Assembly (NCBI RefSeq): GCF_024707545.1
Contig: NZ_CP062229.1
Location: forward strand, 2,089,501-2,153,500
Direction: 5' to 3'
DNA: 64,000 nucleotides
Source: Mesorhizobium onobrychidis
Lineage (GTDB): Bacteria; Pseudomonadota; Alphaproteobacteria; Rhizobiales; Rhizobiaceae
In this document: positions 40,567 to 49,788 of the stretch, piece by piece
Layout: every line of letters starts with the position of its first letter
How positions within the stretch are numbered: the stretch's first letter is position 1
Notes under the pieces: model-generated
Told to the model about the DNA's origin: nothing
What the model saw: the letters and a program-made list of their open reading frames with translations, nothing else
Databases searched by the model: none
Program-made: the position numbers and the translations under genes

Positions 40567-41489
40567 CACAGAACCTCGCTACAAACAGTGCGACCCGTGC
40601 GGTGCCTGATGATAGGAAAGGCCGCTTTGCGACGCTCACCTTCGAACGGGACGTGGCCGCGCCATTGGCCGTGCTGTGGGAGGCATGGACGGCCCCGGCC
40701 GCGCGGGCGAACTGGGCTGCGCCATCGCCCTCGGTCACCGTGGAGTTCCTGGAGGCCGACACCAGGGTGGGTGGACGCGAGGTCTCGCTCTGCAAGGTAG
40801 AGGGCCATCCGGACATCCGCTGCGAGTGCGGCTGGCTGGCGCTGCAGCCGGCGCTGTGCAGCGTGAATTACGAGGTGATCTCATCCGAAGGCGTGACGCA
40901 ATCGGTCGCGCTGGTGACGGCGGATATCTCGGGCACGCACGAGCGCAGCCGGTTGGTCGTGACGGTGCAGCTTTCCTCGCTGGCGGAGGACATGGAGGCA
41001 GGCTATCGAGAAGGGTTTGGCGCGGGACTAGACAACCTCGCGGGCGCGGCTGAACGGACCATGGTGCTGCAGCGGGTGATTCAGGCGCCGCGGTCCGTCG
41101 TGTGGGGCGCCTGGATGAACTCTGAAACGCTGCCGCAATGGTGGGGGCCGGAAGGCTTCTCCTGTCGAACGAAGAGGATCGACTTGCGAACGGGCGGCGA
41201 ATGGGTATTCGACATGATCGCGCCTGACGGCACGGTCTTCCCGAACCACCATCTCTATAACGAGGTCCGGCCCGAGGAGAGGATCGGCTATACGCTGCAT
41301 TGGGGTGAAAACGGGCCGAAACATGCCGACGCCTGGGCCTCGTTCGAGGATCAAGACGGGGCAACGAAGGTAACGCTGGGCATGGTATTCAGCACGGCTG
41401 CCGAGTTCCAGGAGGCGAAGGGCTTCGGTGCCGTGGAACTGGGACTGCAAACTCTGGGTAAACTGGAACGCTTCGTCGCATCCCGCTGA
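40563..41489 (+). CDS. Tandem AHSA1/SRPBCC-domain protein
   Basis: 308-residue cytoplasmic protein with two START/Bet v1-like (AHSA1) domains in tandem. Domain 1 (about 20-160) has FERDVAAPLAVLWEAWTAP; domain 2 (about 165-305) has LQRVIQAPRSVVWGAWMNSETLPQWWGPEGF, the classic AHSA1 pattern, and ends VELGLQTLGKLERF. Most members have one domain, so this looks like a fusion of two consecutive genes. SRPBCC proteins bind hydrophobic ligands. It is coupled to the ArsR gene. Confidence 0.88.
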   Translation: MTQNLATNSATRAVPDDRKGRFATLTFERDVAAPLAVLWEAWTAPAARANWAAPSPSVTVEFLEADTRVGGREVSLCKVEGHPDIRCECGWLALQPALCSVNYEVISSEGVTQSVALVTADISGTHERSRLVVTVQLSSLAEDMEAGYREGFGAGLDNLAGAAERTMVLQRVIQAPRSVVWGAWMNSETLPQWWGPEGFSCRTKRIDLRTGGEWVFDMIAPDGTVFPNHHLYNEVRPEERIGYTLHWGENGPKHADAWASFEDQDGATKVTLGMVFSTAAEFQEAKGFGAVELGLQTLGKLERFVASR

Positions 41490-41519
41490 AATGCTGCGAC
41501 TTCCCGTCGGCCCGAATTA

Positions 41520-41678
41520 GGGCTTGTGGACGAGGTCCTCATCCATGTCGCGCCCGTCCTCATCGGCGACGGCATCCGCCTCTTCAGTCAGATGGGCATG
41601 GAGCCGGTCAGGCTGGAGAAGACCGAGGTCTCGGAAGCGGGGCAGATCACCAGCATGCGCTTCCGCTTCGCGGGATAG
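41520..41678 (+). pseudogene. C-terminal fragment of a dihydrofolate reductase/RibD-family protein
   Basis: A frame beginning about 30 bases after the AHSA1 stop reads LVDEVLIHVAPVLIGDGIR and continues through RLEKTEVSEAG to MRFRFAG and a TAG stop. This is the C-terminal end of the RibD-C/DHFR-like fold. No start codon or N-terminal half is present, so it is a truncated remnant. A complete relative follows at 41720. Confidence 0.78.
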
Positions 41679-41719
41679 GGCCGAGAATTCACGAAGGGAT
41701 ACACGAAGAGGAGGGTTCT

Positions 41720-42268
41720 ATGAGAAAACTGATCATATGGGACATGGTGACCGTCGACGGCTTCTTCGAAGGTCCGGACAGGGACATCAGCTGGTTCGTC
41801 TTCGAAGAAGAACTCGAGAACTACATTCGTGAGACCCAGGAAAAGGCCGACACGCTGATCTTCGGCCGCGTAACCTACGAGGTCATGGCAGCCTATTGGC
41901 CGTCCGAGCAAGGCTGGATCGCGGATTTCATGAACAAGATCGAGAAGGTGGTCTTCTCGCGCACGCTGAAAAGCGCCGACTGGAACTACACGAAGCTCTT
42001 CAACGGCAATGTCGCGGAAGAAGTCTCCAAGCTGAAGACCAGGGACGGCGGAGACATCTTCGTGTTCGGCAGCGCCGACCTCACGGCGACCCTGATGGAG
42101 CACGGCCTGATCGACGAGTATCACCTCGGGATCAACCCCGTCATTCTCGGGAGAGGCATGCCGCTCTTCAAGGGCGGCCCGAACCGGATACCCCTGAAGC
42201 ATCTGGAGACGAGGACGCTCAAGTCAGGTGTTGTCATCCTCCATTACGCGCCGGAGAGCAGACAATGA
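41720..42268 (+). CDS. Dihydrofolate reductase family protein (RibD C-terminal domain)
   Basis: 182-residue single-domain protein with the RibD-C/DHFR-like fold: MRKLIIWDMVTVDGFFEGPD, ADTLIFGRVTYEVMAAYWP, the NADPH-binding IFVFGSADLTATLMEHGLIDEYHLGINPVILGRGMPLF. This family includes YyaP/YwjB-like reductases of unknown substrate. An AAGAGGAGG ribosome site precedes the start. It sits after the ArsR/AHSA1 operon, a common neighbour set, and after a fragment of a related gene. Confidence 0.9.
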   Translation: MRKLIIWDMVTVDGFFEGPDRDISWFVFEEELENYIRETQEKADTLIFGRVTYEVMAAYWPSEQGWIADFMNKIEKVVFSRTLKSADWNYTKLFNGNVAEEVSKLKTRDGGDIFVFGSADLTATLMEHGLIDEYHLGINPVILGRGMPLFKGGPNRIPLKHLETRTLKSGVVILHYAPESRQ

Positions 42269-42490
42269 CGATCGATCCGCTCTTTCCCGTCAACTAGGCT
42301 TGTCGAAATGGGAGGGCCCGGGAAGAGGCGCGCTCCAGACGATCGGCGGCCAAGGGGCGTAGCTGCCATCACCTTAAATCTGTGAATGACCGCCTATGGG
42401 TATGGCGCGGCCGGCTCGGAACGGCTGAATTGGGGGCTTTTGCCGACAGGCTGCTTTCACATCGCGCCGGATTCTGATTCAGGGCTCACC

Positions 42491-42786
42491 ATGAGCCGAT
42501 ATGACCTGACAGACTTGGAATGGCGCGTAATCGAGCCGCTGCTACCCAACAAGCCAAGAGGCGTGTTGATGATCGGCGCGTGCTGAACGGCATCTTCTGG
42601 GTGCTGCGATCTGGTGCGCCTTGGCGCGACCTGCCCGGGCGCTATGGCCCGCGCACCACCTGCTACAACAGCTTCGTGCGATGGCGGAAGGCAGGCGTGT
42701 GGGGCCGACTGATGGAGAGTATCACGGCTGCGCACGACGGCGAGAACTCAATGCGGCTGTGGCTCCGCGCTATGAGTCTACGGCCT
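42491..42786 (+). pseudogene. IS5-family transposase N-terminal remnant
   Basis: ATG at 42491 reads MSRYDLTDLEWRVIEPLLPN, the usual start of IS5-type transposases, then goes out of frame after KPRGV. The other frame continues with VDDRRVLNGIFWVLRSGAPW and WGRLMESITAAHDGE. A deletion of about 7 bp explains the shift. The rest of the transposase, including the catalytic part, is absent, and the sequence ends at a REP-type palindrome. Non-functional remnant. Confidence 0.85.
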
Positions 42787-42799
42787 AGATTTTTTACGA

Positions 42800-42870
42800 A
42801 TGTCGTTGCCCAAAACCGCAGCGCTCTCTCGGGTCGAACGCCCCGGGGCAGCCCTTTGGGCGACATGCAT
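42800..42870. repeat. REP-like palindrome at the deacetylase 3' end
   Basis: ATGTCGTTGCCCAAA (42800-42814) is mirrored by TTTGGGCGACATGCAT (42855-42870). The repeat touches the stop codon of the minus-strand amidohydrolase gene and borders the IS5 remnant. Confidence 0.65.
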
Positions 42871-43898
42871 TACCGATCTTCGAATCCGGTCAGCACGCCG
42901 ACGGCGTTGATGCCGATTTCCTCGACGGCATAACCGCCTTCCATGACGAACAGCGTCGGCAGGCCGAGCTTGGCGATGCGACGGCCAATCTTGGGATAGT
43001 CGGCGCTTTTCAGCTTGAACTTGCTGATCGGGTCCTTCTCGAACGTGTCGACGCCGAGCGAGACGACAACGACATCGGGAGCGTAAGCCGCAAGTTTCGC
43101 GCAGGCGTCTTCCAGCGAAGCATTCCAGGCATCCCATGCGGTGCCGAACGGCAGGGGATAGTTGACATTGAAGCCTTCGCCGGGCCCGGAGCCGCGCTCG
43201 TCGGCATGGCCAAGGAAGAACGGATATTCGGTCATCGGGTCGCCATGCAGGTTCAGCACCTGCACGTCGCCGCGGCTGTAGAAGATCTCCTGCGTGCCGT
43301 TGCCGTGATGGTAGTCGACATCGAGGATCGAGACGTGCCTGGCGCCGTGGTCGCGGAACCATTGCGCGGCAACGGCGGCATTGTTGATGAAGCAATAGCC
43401 GCCCATGAAGGCAGCGCCGGCGTGATGGCCGGGCGGGCGGCAGAGCGCGAAGGCTGACGTCTCACCGCCCTTGACCAGAGCGGCCGCAGTCAGCGCCACG
43501 TCGTAGGATGACTTGATCGCCTCCCAGGTGCCTTTGACGAAGGTGGCGCCGCCGTCGAAGGAATAAAAGCCAAGCAGCGCATCGATGGTTTGGGGGCGCA
43601 CATCGCCGCGCAAGCCGCGCGTCGGCCAGGTGAAGGGGATGGCCGAACCTGTTCGGCCCGACGCTTCCCAGAGCGGCCATACGGTCGGCAGGAAATCGAT
43701 GTAGTCGCTGGTATGCACCTTCCTGGCGGCGGCGAGGTCGTGGGTCTCGGGTGGCAGGATCGGGCCGAGCTCGCTCTCCACCCTCGCCTTGATGAACTCG
43801 GCGCGCGAGGGCTTCTCGAAGGCCGGCACAATGGCGCCTGAAATCAGTTCGAAATTGCCGGCATGACCGGCGTGGAGAGGGGAGAAAACAGTCTTCAT
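42870..43898 (-). CDS. Histone deacetylase-family amidohydrolase (acetylpolyamine amidohydrolase-like)
   Basis: Zinc hydrolase removing acetyl groups, in bacteria typically from acetylpolyamines. The 342-residue protein starts MKTVFSPLHAGHAG. Active-site motifs are present: CRPPGHHAGAAFMGGYCFIN, ILDVDYHHGNGTQEIFY with the zinc Asp and His, and VVVSLGVDTFEKDP with the second Asp, then MEGGYAVEEIG. An upstream ATG at 43931 is also possible; 43898 is chosen from the family start. It is divergent from an amidohydrolase gene and near a polyamine-type ABC transporter, supporting polyamine substrates. Confidence 0.88.
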   Translation of the reverse strand: MKTVFSPLHAGHAGNFELISGAIVPAFEKPSRAEFIKARVESELGPILPPETHDLAAARKVHTSDYIDFLPTVWPLWEASGRTGSAIPFTWPTRGLRGDVRPQTIDALLGFYSFDGGATFVKGTWEAIKSSYDVALTAAALVKGGETSAFALCRPPGHHAGAAFMGGYCFINNAAVAAQWFRDHGARHVSILDVDYHHGNGTQEIFYSRGDVQVLNLHGDPMTEYPFFLGHADERGSGPGEGFNVNYPLPFGTAWDAWNASLEDACAKLAAYAPDVVVVSLGVDTFEKDPISKFKLKSADYPKIGRRIAKLGLPTLFVMEGGYAVEEIGINAVGVLTGFEDR

Positions 43899-44067
43899 TT
43901 GGGCGGCTGGCTCGCTCTTCGAGTTGCGCATCTATCATTGACGGACTGCTTTGTGGCAGAGAGTTTCAGCGCCGCCAAGAGGCATTCCGGACCGCTGTTG
44001 CGAGTGGCAGCGGCCGGCTTGCCAGACGCCAATACTCTGCTAGCCTAAGCTCAAACGGGAGAAACTT

Positions 44068-45735
44068 ATGCCGCCATCGGCCGATCTGATCGTCGAGAAC
44101 GCCAGCATATTGACAATGGATCCCGATACTCCCCGCGCCGAAGCCATAGCCATCAAGGGCGGCGAAATCATTGCGATCGCAGATCGCGCGACCGTGCTGG
44201 AGCACAAGGGACCCGGCACGCGCGTCATCGATGCCGGCCGCGGCTCCGTCGTCCCCGGCTTCATCGAAGCGCATATGCATCTTTTCGCCGGCGCGGCCGA
44301 ACTCGATCACCTCCAGCTGATGGGCGTCCACGGTTTCGAGGCGCTTTGCGACGCTATACGCCATTATGCAGCAAAGCGGCCGGACCTGCCCATTCTGCAG
44401 GCGCAAGGCGCCGACTACACCATCCTGTCGGCGACTGAGCGGGTCAGCCGCCATCACCTCGACCGCATCCTGCCGGACCGGCCCTTCGTCATGGCGGCGC
44501 CCGACCACCACACAATGTGGGCGAACACCAAGGCATTGGAACTGGCCGGCCTGCTGAGAGGCAAGCGGCTTGGTCCCGGCAACGAGATCGTCATGGGCGA
44601 CGACGGGCTGGCCAGTGGCGAATTGCGCGAGGGCGAGGCTTTTGGGCCGTTGATCGCGCTGGCCGGCGAGGATCGCGTGCGGCTCGGCCTGGCCACTGGC
44701 GGCGAGCCGGACCCGAAGCCGACGCCGGCGGAGCAGGCCTCCGACCGGGCGATCATGCGCCGCGGGCTGGAATGGTGTGCCAGGCACGGCATCACATCGA
44801 TCCAGAACATGGACGGCAATTTGCACCAGCTCGAACTCCTGTCCGAGATCGAGGCCGAGGGCGGCTTGCTGTGCCGCGTGCAGGTGCCGTTCCACTATAA
44901 GAATTTCATGACGCTCGACATGCTCGACAAAGCCTCAGTGATGGCTGAGCGCTACAATGGCGAATGGCTGTCGTCGGGCATGGTCAAGGTGTTCTACGAC
45001 GGCGTGCTCGATTCATGGACGGCGGTGATGGTCGAGCCATATGCGGACCGTCCGGATTGGGTGGGCGAGCCGCTTTTCACGCCGCAGCAGTTCATCGACC
45101 TTGCCGTGGCTGTCGACCGGCGCGGGCTGCAGATGGCGGTGCACTCGATTGGCGACGGCGCCGTGCGTGTCGTGCTTGACGGCTATGACGCAGCGCAAAA
45201 GGCGAATGGCAGGCGCGACAGCCGGCATCGGGTCGAGCATATCGAGGTGGTCACCGCCGCCGACGTACCGCGTTTCGCGAAGCTTGGCGTCATTGCCTCG
45301 ATGCAGCCACCGCATCCGCCGGGCAGCATGGGCTTGCCGCTGGAACCAACAGTGTCGCGCATCGGGCCCGCCCGCTGGCCGCTGAGCTATGCGTGGCGGA
45401 CGCTGAAGAATGCCGGCGCGCGCGTCGTCTTCGCCTCCGATTGGCCGGTGTCGCCGATCGATCCGATCCTGGGCATTCAGGCGGCAATGCTGCGCAAACC
45501 ATGGGCAGACAGCGATCCCGACCAGAGCTTCTCGCTGCATGAATCGCTCGGCGGCTATACGGTGGAAGGCGCCTATGCCGAGTTCATGGAGCACCGCAAG
45601 GGCCGCTTGAAGTCAGGCTTTGTGGCCGATCTCGTGGTGCTCTCAGGCGACATCGAGGCGACTGCGCCAGAAGCGCTGCATACGGTGCGGCCGGTGACGA
45701 CGATCTGCGGCGGCAAGATCACTTACCAGGCCTGA
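44068..45735 (+). CDS. YtcJ-type amidohydrolase
   Basis: 555-residue metal-dependent hydrolase of amidohydrolase family 3. Features: N-terminal composite beta-sandwich (IVENASILTMD), the metal HxH site in GFIEAHMHLFAG, the VKVFYDGVLDS and QMAVHSIGDGAVR stretches, HRVEHIE, and a final VFASDWPVSPIDPILGIQAA. YtcJ-like enzymes hydrolyse amides or related bonds; their natural substrates are mostly unknown. A GGGAGAAACTT site precedes the ATG. It is the first of a plus-strand run that continues with an ABC transporter; polyamine conjugates are a reasonable but unproven substrate. Confidence 0.88.
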   Translation: MPPSADLIVENASILTMDPDTPRAEAIAIKGGEIIAIADRATVLEHKGPGTRVIDAGRGSVVPGFIEAHMHLFAGAAELDHLQLMGVHGFEALCDAIRHYAAKRPDLPILQAQGADYTILSATERVSRHHLDRILPDRPFVMAAPDHHTMWANTKALELAGLLRGKRLGPGNEIVMGDDGLASGELREGEAFGPLIALAGEDRVRLGLATGGEPDPKPTPAEQASDRAIMRRGLEWCARHGITSIQNMDGNLHQLELLSEIEAEGGLLCRVQVPFHYKNFMTLDMLDKASVMAERYNGEWLSSGMVKVFYDGVLDSWTAVMVEPYADRPDWVGEPLFTPQQFIDLAVAVDRRGLQMAVHSIGDGAVRVVLDGYDAAQKANGRRDSRHRVEHIEVVTAADVPRFAKLGVIASMQPPHPPGSMGLPLEPTVSRIGPARWPLSYAWRTLKNAGARVVFASDWPVSPIDPILGIQAAMLRKPWADSDPDQSFSLHESLGGYTVEGAYAEFMEHRKGRLKSGFVADLVVLSGDIEATAPEALHTVRPVTTICGGKITYQA

Positions 45736-45861
45736 CGACGGCACGGGAATTGCGTTCTGGATCGACATTCAGATGTATGCTTGCCAAGCCATGCGCCGTG
45801 TGCTGACAATCGAGTGGGAACTGGATCCGCCCTGAAGAGCGGACACAAGAATGGGGTAATC

Positions 45862-46956
45862 GTGCCGGAACAACCGGGTAAAAGTGCAATTGAAGTTCGT
45901 GGCGTCCGCAAGGTATTCGGTACCGGGGAGTCACAGGTCGCCGCCCTCGACACGGTTTCGGTGTCGATCCGCGAAAATGAGTTCTTCACGCTGCTTGGTC
46001 CATCCGGCTGCGGGAAGACGACGCTTCTGCGGCTGATCGCCGGCTTCGATTTCCCGAGCGCCGGCGAGATCCTGCTGCATGGCCAGGACATCGCGCCGCT
46101 GCCGCCGTTCAAGCGGCCGGTCAATACCGTGTTCCAGAATTATGCGCTGTTCCCGCATATGACGGTGGCCGAGAACATTGGCTTCGGCCTCGAAATGCTC
46201 GGCAAGCCCAAGGCCGAAGTGAAGGCGCGGGTCGCCGAGATGCTGAAGCTGGTCAAGATGGAGGCGCTCAGCGGTCGCCGCACCAGCCAGATTTCCGGCG
46301 GCCAGCAGCAGCGCGTGGCGCTGGCGCGGGCACTGGCGCCGCAGCCGAAAGTGCTGCTGCTCGACGAGCCGCTGTCGGCGCTCGACTTCAAGCTGCGCAA
46401 GGAGATGCAGATCGAGCTGAAGCGGCTGCAGCACGAGACCGGCATCACCTTCATCTTCGTCACCCACGACCAGGAAGAAGCGCTGACCATGTCGGACCGC
46501 ATCGCGGTGATGTCGTCGGGCAAGATCCTGCAGGTCGGAACGCCCTGGGATATCTACGACAAGCCGGCGGAGCGCTTCGTCGCCGACTTCATCGGCGAAA
46601 CCAATTTCCTGACCGCGGCCATATCAGGAATGGGCAACGGCAAGGCAAGCGCAACGCTCAAATCCGGCGCCACGATCGACGCGACCGTGGCCGAGGGCTT
46701 TCAGCCGAAGGACAATGCCACCGTGGTGGTCAGGCCGGAACATGCCAAGCTGACCAGCGGCAAGGGCGACCTGTCGGGCACGGTCGAAAACATCGTCTAT
46801 TTCGGCACCGACACGCATATCCATGTTCGACTGGACAGCAGCGAGTCCTTCACCGTGCGCCAGCAGAACACGCGCAGCGCCGGCTGCGGTTTTGAGCGGG
46901 GCGACAAGGTCGGCATTTCGATCGGCAACGACGCCGCACAAGTGCTGAGGGACTGA
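45862..46956 (+). CDS. potA: Spermidine/putrescine-type ABC transporter ATPase
   Basis: 364-residue ATP-binding subunit of a PotABCD-type importer. Walker [11 protein letters not shown]-loop [10 protein letters not shown], signature [15 protein letters not shown], Walker [13 protein letters not shown]-loop [10 protein letters not shown], and a C-terminal TOBE domain ([10 protein letters not shown] onward). An upstream ATG would add 27 residues unlike the family; GTG at 45862 follows AATGGGGTAATC and is preferred. Its TGA overlaps the ATG of the permease gene by one base. Confidence 0.9.
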   Translation: MPEQPGKSAIEVRGVRKVFGTGESQVAALDTVSVSIRENEFFTLLGPSGCGKTTLLRLIAGFDFPSAGEILLHGQDIAPLPPFKRPVNTVFQNYALFPHMTVAENIGFGLEMLGKPKAEVKARVAEMLKLVKMEALSGRRTSQISGGQQQRVALARALAPQPKVLLLDEPLSALDFKLRKEMQIELKRLQHETGITFIFVTHDQEEALTMSDRIAVMSSGKILQVGTPWDIYDKPAERFVADFIGETNFLTAAISGMGNGKASATLKSGATIDATVAEGFQPKDNATVVVRPEHAKLTSGKGDLSGTVENIVYFGTDTHIHVRLDSSESFTVRQQNTRSAGCGFERGDKVGISIGNDAAQVLRD

Positions 46957-47876
46957 TGGCGAGCGCGGAACAAGTCGCCAAGGACGCCGAACGCCGTGAA
47001 ATCCGCGATCGCTGGCTGCTGTCGGCGCCGGCACTGATCATCATCTTTCTCGCGGCGACCGGCCCTCTGCTGATCGTCGTGATCTACTCATTCCTGACGC
47101 CGGGGCCCTACGGCGATGTGGTTTGGAAATTCTCCACGGACGGCTGGCTGTCGGTGTTGATGCAGCGCGACATCTTCGACGATACGCTGGCCTTCGCCGA
47201 CGCGCATCTGTCGATCTTCTGGCGCTCGGCCAAGCTGTCGTTTATGACAACGATCTTCACGCTGCTCTTTGGCTTCCCTACCGCCTATTTCATCGCCACA
47301 CGGCCCGCGCGGCAGCGCAACGTCTGGCTGTTCCTGATCACCATCCCCTTCTGGACCAATCTGCTGATCCGCACCTTCGCCATCCAGGAGGTGATCCGCA
47401 ACGAGGGCATCGTCAACACGGTGCTCATCAAGCTCGGCATCATCAGCCAGCCGATCCAGATGATGTTCACCGATTTCGCGCTGATGGTCGGCATGACCTA
47501 TGTCTATCTGCCGCTGATGGTGCTGCCGCTCTATGCCAGCATGGAGAAGATCGACTTCCGGCTGGTCGAGGCGGGTTACGACCTCTACGCCAACCGGTTC
47601 CAGGTGCTGAGGCGTGTCATCATTCCGCTGGTCAAGCCTGGCATCATCGCCGGCTCGATCCTCGTTTTCATCCCGGCGCTGGGCGCCTATGTCACCCCGC
47701 GCGTGCTCGGCGGGTCGAAGAATATGATGCTCGGCAATCTGATCGAGCTGCAGTTCGGGCAAGGCCGTAACTGGCCGCTCGGCTCGGCGCTGTCGCTCTC
47801 GCTGATGGCGATCGTGATGGTCGCGCTGCTCTTCTATGTCCGCTCCGCCGGGCGCCAGGGCGGCGCGCATGGCTAG
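46956..47876 (+). CDS. potB: Polyamine-type ABC transporter permease, PotB
   Basis: 306-residue inner-membrane permease with six helices. The binding-protein-dependent transport motif (EAA loop) is ..LVEAGYDLYANRFQVLRRV, and LLIRTFAIQEVIRNEG is typical of PotB/PotH. A cytoplasmic charged N-terminus precedes the first helix. It overlaps the ATPase gene at its start and the second permease at its end, an operon arrangement. Confidence 0.92.
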   Translation: MASAEQVAKDAERREIRDRWLLSAPALIIIFLAATGPLLIVVIYSFLTPGPYGDVVWKFSTDGWLSVLMQRDIFDDTLAFADAHLSIFWRSAKLSFMTTIFTLLFGFPTAYFIATRPARQRNVWLFLITIPFWTNLLIRTFAIQEVIRNEGIVNTVLIKLGIISQPIQMMFTDFALMVGMTYVYLPLMVLPLYASMEKIDFRLVEAGYDLYANRFQVLRRVIIPLVKPGIIAGSILVFIPALGAYVTPRVLGGSKNMMLGNLIELQFGQGRNWPLGSALSLSLMAIVMVALLFYVRSAGRQGGAHG

Positions 47877-48675
47877 CCGCTTCGACATTCGCCGGCAGAC
47901 CGGCTTCACGACCATCGCGATGATCTGCTTTTTCGCGCTGTACCTGCCGATTGTCACGGTTGTCGTCTATGCCTTCAACGCCGGCAATTCGATCGCGATC
48001 TGGGAAGGCGTGTCGCTGCGCTGGTTCTACCAGGCCTGGAACAACAGCCAGGTCGTCGATGCCTCCATCCGGTCGCTGCAAATCGCTTCGGTCGCCGCGA
48101 CTATTGGCACGATCGTCGCCACCATGGCTGCACTCGCTACGACCCGGACGAAACCCTATCCCGGCCTCGGCTTCAAATACGCCTTCATCAACCAGCCGCT
48201 GATGGTGCCGGAGATCGTCACCGCGGTGGCGCTGCTGATCTTTTTCTCTCGCATCAAGATCTGGACCGGCTATTCGGGGCTGGGCTACCTGATGGCCGCG
48301 CATACGGCCTTTTGCATTCCCTTTGCCTATCTGCCGATCCGGGCGCGGCTCGAGAACATGGATCTGTCGTTGGAGATCGCGGCGGCCGACCTCTACGCGA
48401 CACCCTGGAAGGCTTTTCGGCGCGTCACCTTTCCGCTGCTCTGGCCAGGCATCCTTGCCGGGCTGATGCTGGCTTTCGTCATCTCGCTGGACGACGTCGT
48501 CATCACGGAGTTCGTCAAGTCCGGCGGCCAGGACACGTTGCCGACCTACATGCTCGGCCAGTTCCGGCGCGTTATCACGCCGGAAATCAACGCGATTTCG
48601 ACGGTGTTCCTGCTGATCTCGATATTGATCGTCACCGTCTTCTTTTTCATCAGCAGGAAAAAGGATCAGGAGTGA
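47869..48675 (+). CDS. potC: Polyamine-type ABC transporter permease, PotC
   Basis: 268-residue second permease with six helices: [23 protein letters not shown] near the start, [15 protein letters not shown], the EAA loop [23 protein letters not shown], and [17 protein letters not shown]. The start at 47869 lies inside the end of potB by 8 bases. Pairs with PotB to form the membrane channel. Confidence 0.92.
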   Translation: MASRFDIRRQTGFTTIAMICFFALYLPIVTVVVYAFNAGNSIAIWEGVSLRWFYQAWNNSQVVDASIRSLQIASVAATIGTIVATMAALATTRTKPYPGLGFKYAFINQPLMVPEIVTAVALLIFFSRIKIWTGYSGLGYLMAAHTAFCIPFAYLPIRARLENMDLSLEIAAADLYATPWKAFRRVTFPLLWPGILAGLMLAFVISLDDVVITEFVKSGGQDTLPTYMLGQFRRVITPEINAISTVFLLISILIVTVFFFISRKKDQE

Positions 48676-48686
48676 CAGGAGAAACA

Positions 48687-49721
48687 ATGAAGTGGAAACT
48701 GACTGCGACGGCACTCAGCGCCGCGCTGTTCGCCTCGGCGGGTCTCGCCCGCGCCGATGGCGAACTCAACATCTACAATTGGGGCAACTACACCAGCCCC
48801 GACCTCATCAAGAAATTCGAGGAAAAATACAAGGTCAAGGTGACAGTCACCGACTACGATTCCAACGACACCGCGCTCGCCAAGATCAGGCAAGGCGGCA
48901 GCGGCTTCGACATCGTGGTGCCTTCGGCGAGCTTCGTGCCGATCTGGATTCAGGAAGGGCTGCTCTCGGAGACAGAGCCCAGCAAGATGGAGAACTTCAA
49001 GAACATGGACCCGAAATGGGTCGACGTTCCCTTCGATCCAGGCCGCAAATACACCGTACCGTGGCAGTGGGGCACGACCGGCGTGACGGTCAACACCTCC
49101 GTCTACAAGGGCGATCCCAACACTTCCGCCATCTTCATGGACCCGCCGCAGGAACTGGTCGGCAAGGTCAACGTCGTTCCCGAAATGGCCGATGTCATGC
49201 ATCTCGCTATCAGATATGTCGGCGGCGAGCCCTGCACCGGCGACAAGGAGGTGCTGAAGAAGGTGCGCGATGCGCTGGTGGCGGCCAAGCCGAAATGGAT
49301 CTCCATGGACTACGGCACGGTCGAGAAGTTCGCCAAGGGCGACTTCGCAGCCAGCGTCGACTGGAACGGCGCGTCCTTCCGCTCCCGCCTGCAGAACAAG
49401 GACATCGTCTATGGCTATCCGAAGGAGGGCTATCCGATCTGGATGGACAATCTCGCGGTGCTGAAGGACGCCAAGAACGTCGAAAACGCCAAGTTGTTCC
49501 AGAACTTCATCATGGATCCCGAGAACGCCGCGCTGATCTCGTCTTTCGCCCGCTACGCCAACGGCATCAAGGGATCGGAAGCCTTCATGCCTGAGGACAT
49601 GAAAACGGCGCCGGAGGTCAACATCCCCGCCGAGTTCGTCGACAAGGGCAAGTTCATGCTGAACTGCGCGCCCGACGTGCAGGCACTCTACACCAGGATA
49701 TGGACCGAACTGCAGAAGTGA
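48687..49721 (+). CDS. potD: Polyamine-type ABC transporter substrate-binding protein
   Basis: 344-residue periplasmic binding protein of the PotD/PotF family. Signal peptide [19 protein letters not shown] ending near LARA-DG; the mature N-terminus [16 protein letters not shown] is diagnostic. [27 protein letters not shown] continues the family pattern. An AGGAGAAACA site precedes the start. A strong terminator follows, closing the potABCD operon. Spermidine/putrescine is the usual ligand, but PotF-like relatives bind other compounds. Confidence 0.92.
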   Translation: MKWKLTATALSAALFASAGLARADGELNIYNWGNYTSPDLIKKFEEKYKVKVTVTDYDSNDTALAKIRQGGSGFDIVVPSASFVPIWIQEGLLSETEPSKMENFKNMDPKWVDVPFDPGRKYTVPWQWGTTGVTVNTSVYKGDPNTSAIFMDPPQELVGKVNVVPEMADVMHLAIRYVGGEPCTGDKEVLKKVRDALVAAKPKWISMDYGTVEKFAKGDFAASVDWNGASFRSRLQNKDIVYGYPKEGYPIWMDNLAVLKDAKNVENAKLFQNFIMDPENAALISSFARYANGIKGSEAFMPEDMKTAPEVNIPAEFVDKGKFMLNCAPDVQALYTRIWTELQK

Positions 49722-49733
49722 TCGCATTGTGAC

Positions 49734-49766
49734 GGACCCGGCGGCGGGTGCCGCCGGGTCCGTTTT
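49734..49766 (+). terminator. Strong Rho-independent terminator after potD
   Basis: 12-bp perfect stem GGACCCGGCGGC/GCCGCCGGGTCC, loop GGGT, then GTTTT. It separates the transporter operon from the serine hydrolase genes. Confidence 0.9.
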
Positions 49767-49788
49767 CATGTTTGCCGGGATGCATCTC

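Noticed and set aside
42386..42490. Small frame upstream of the IS5 remnant
   Set aside because: It is only the in-frame extension of the remnant transposase, and lacks its own signals.
49729..49767. Earlier start of the first serine hydrolase at 49729
   Set aside because: That stretch is the strong terminator stem of potD; translation is more likely from an ATG after it.
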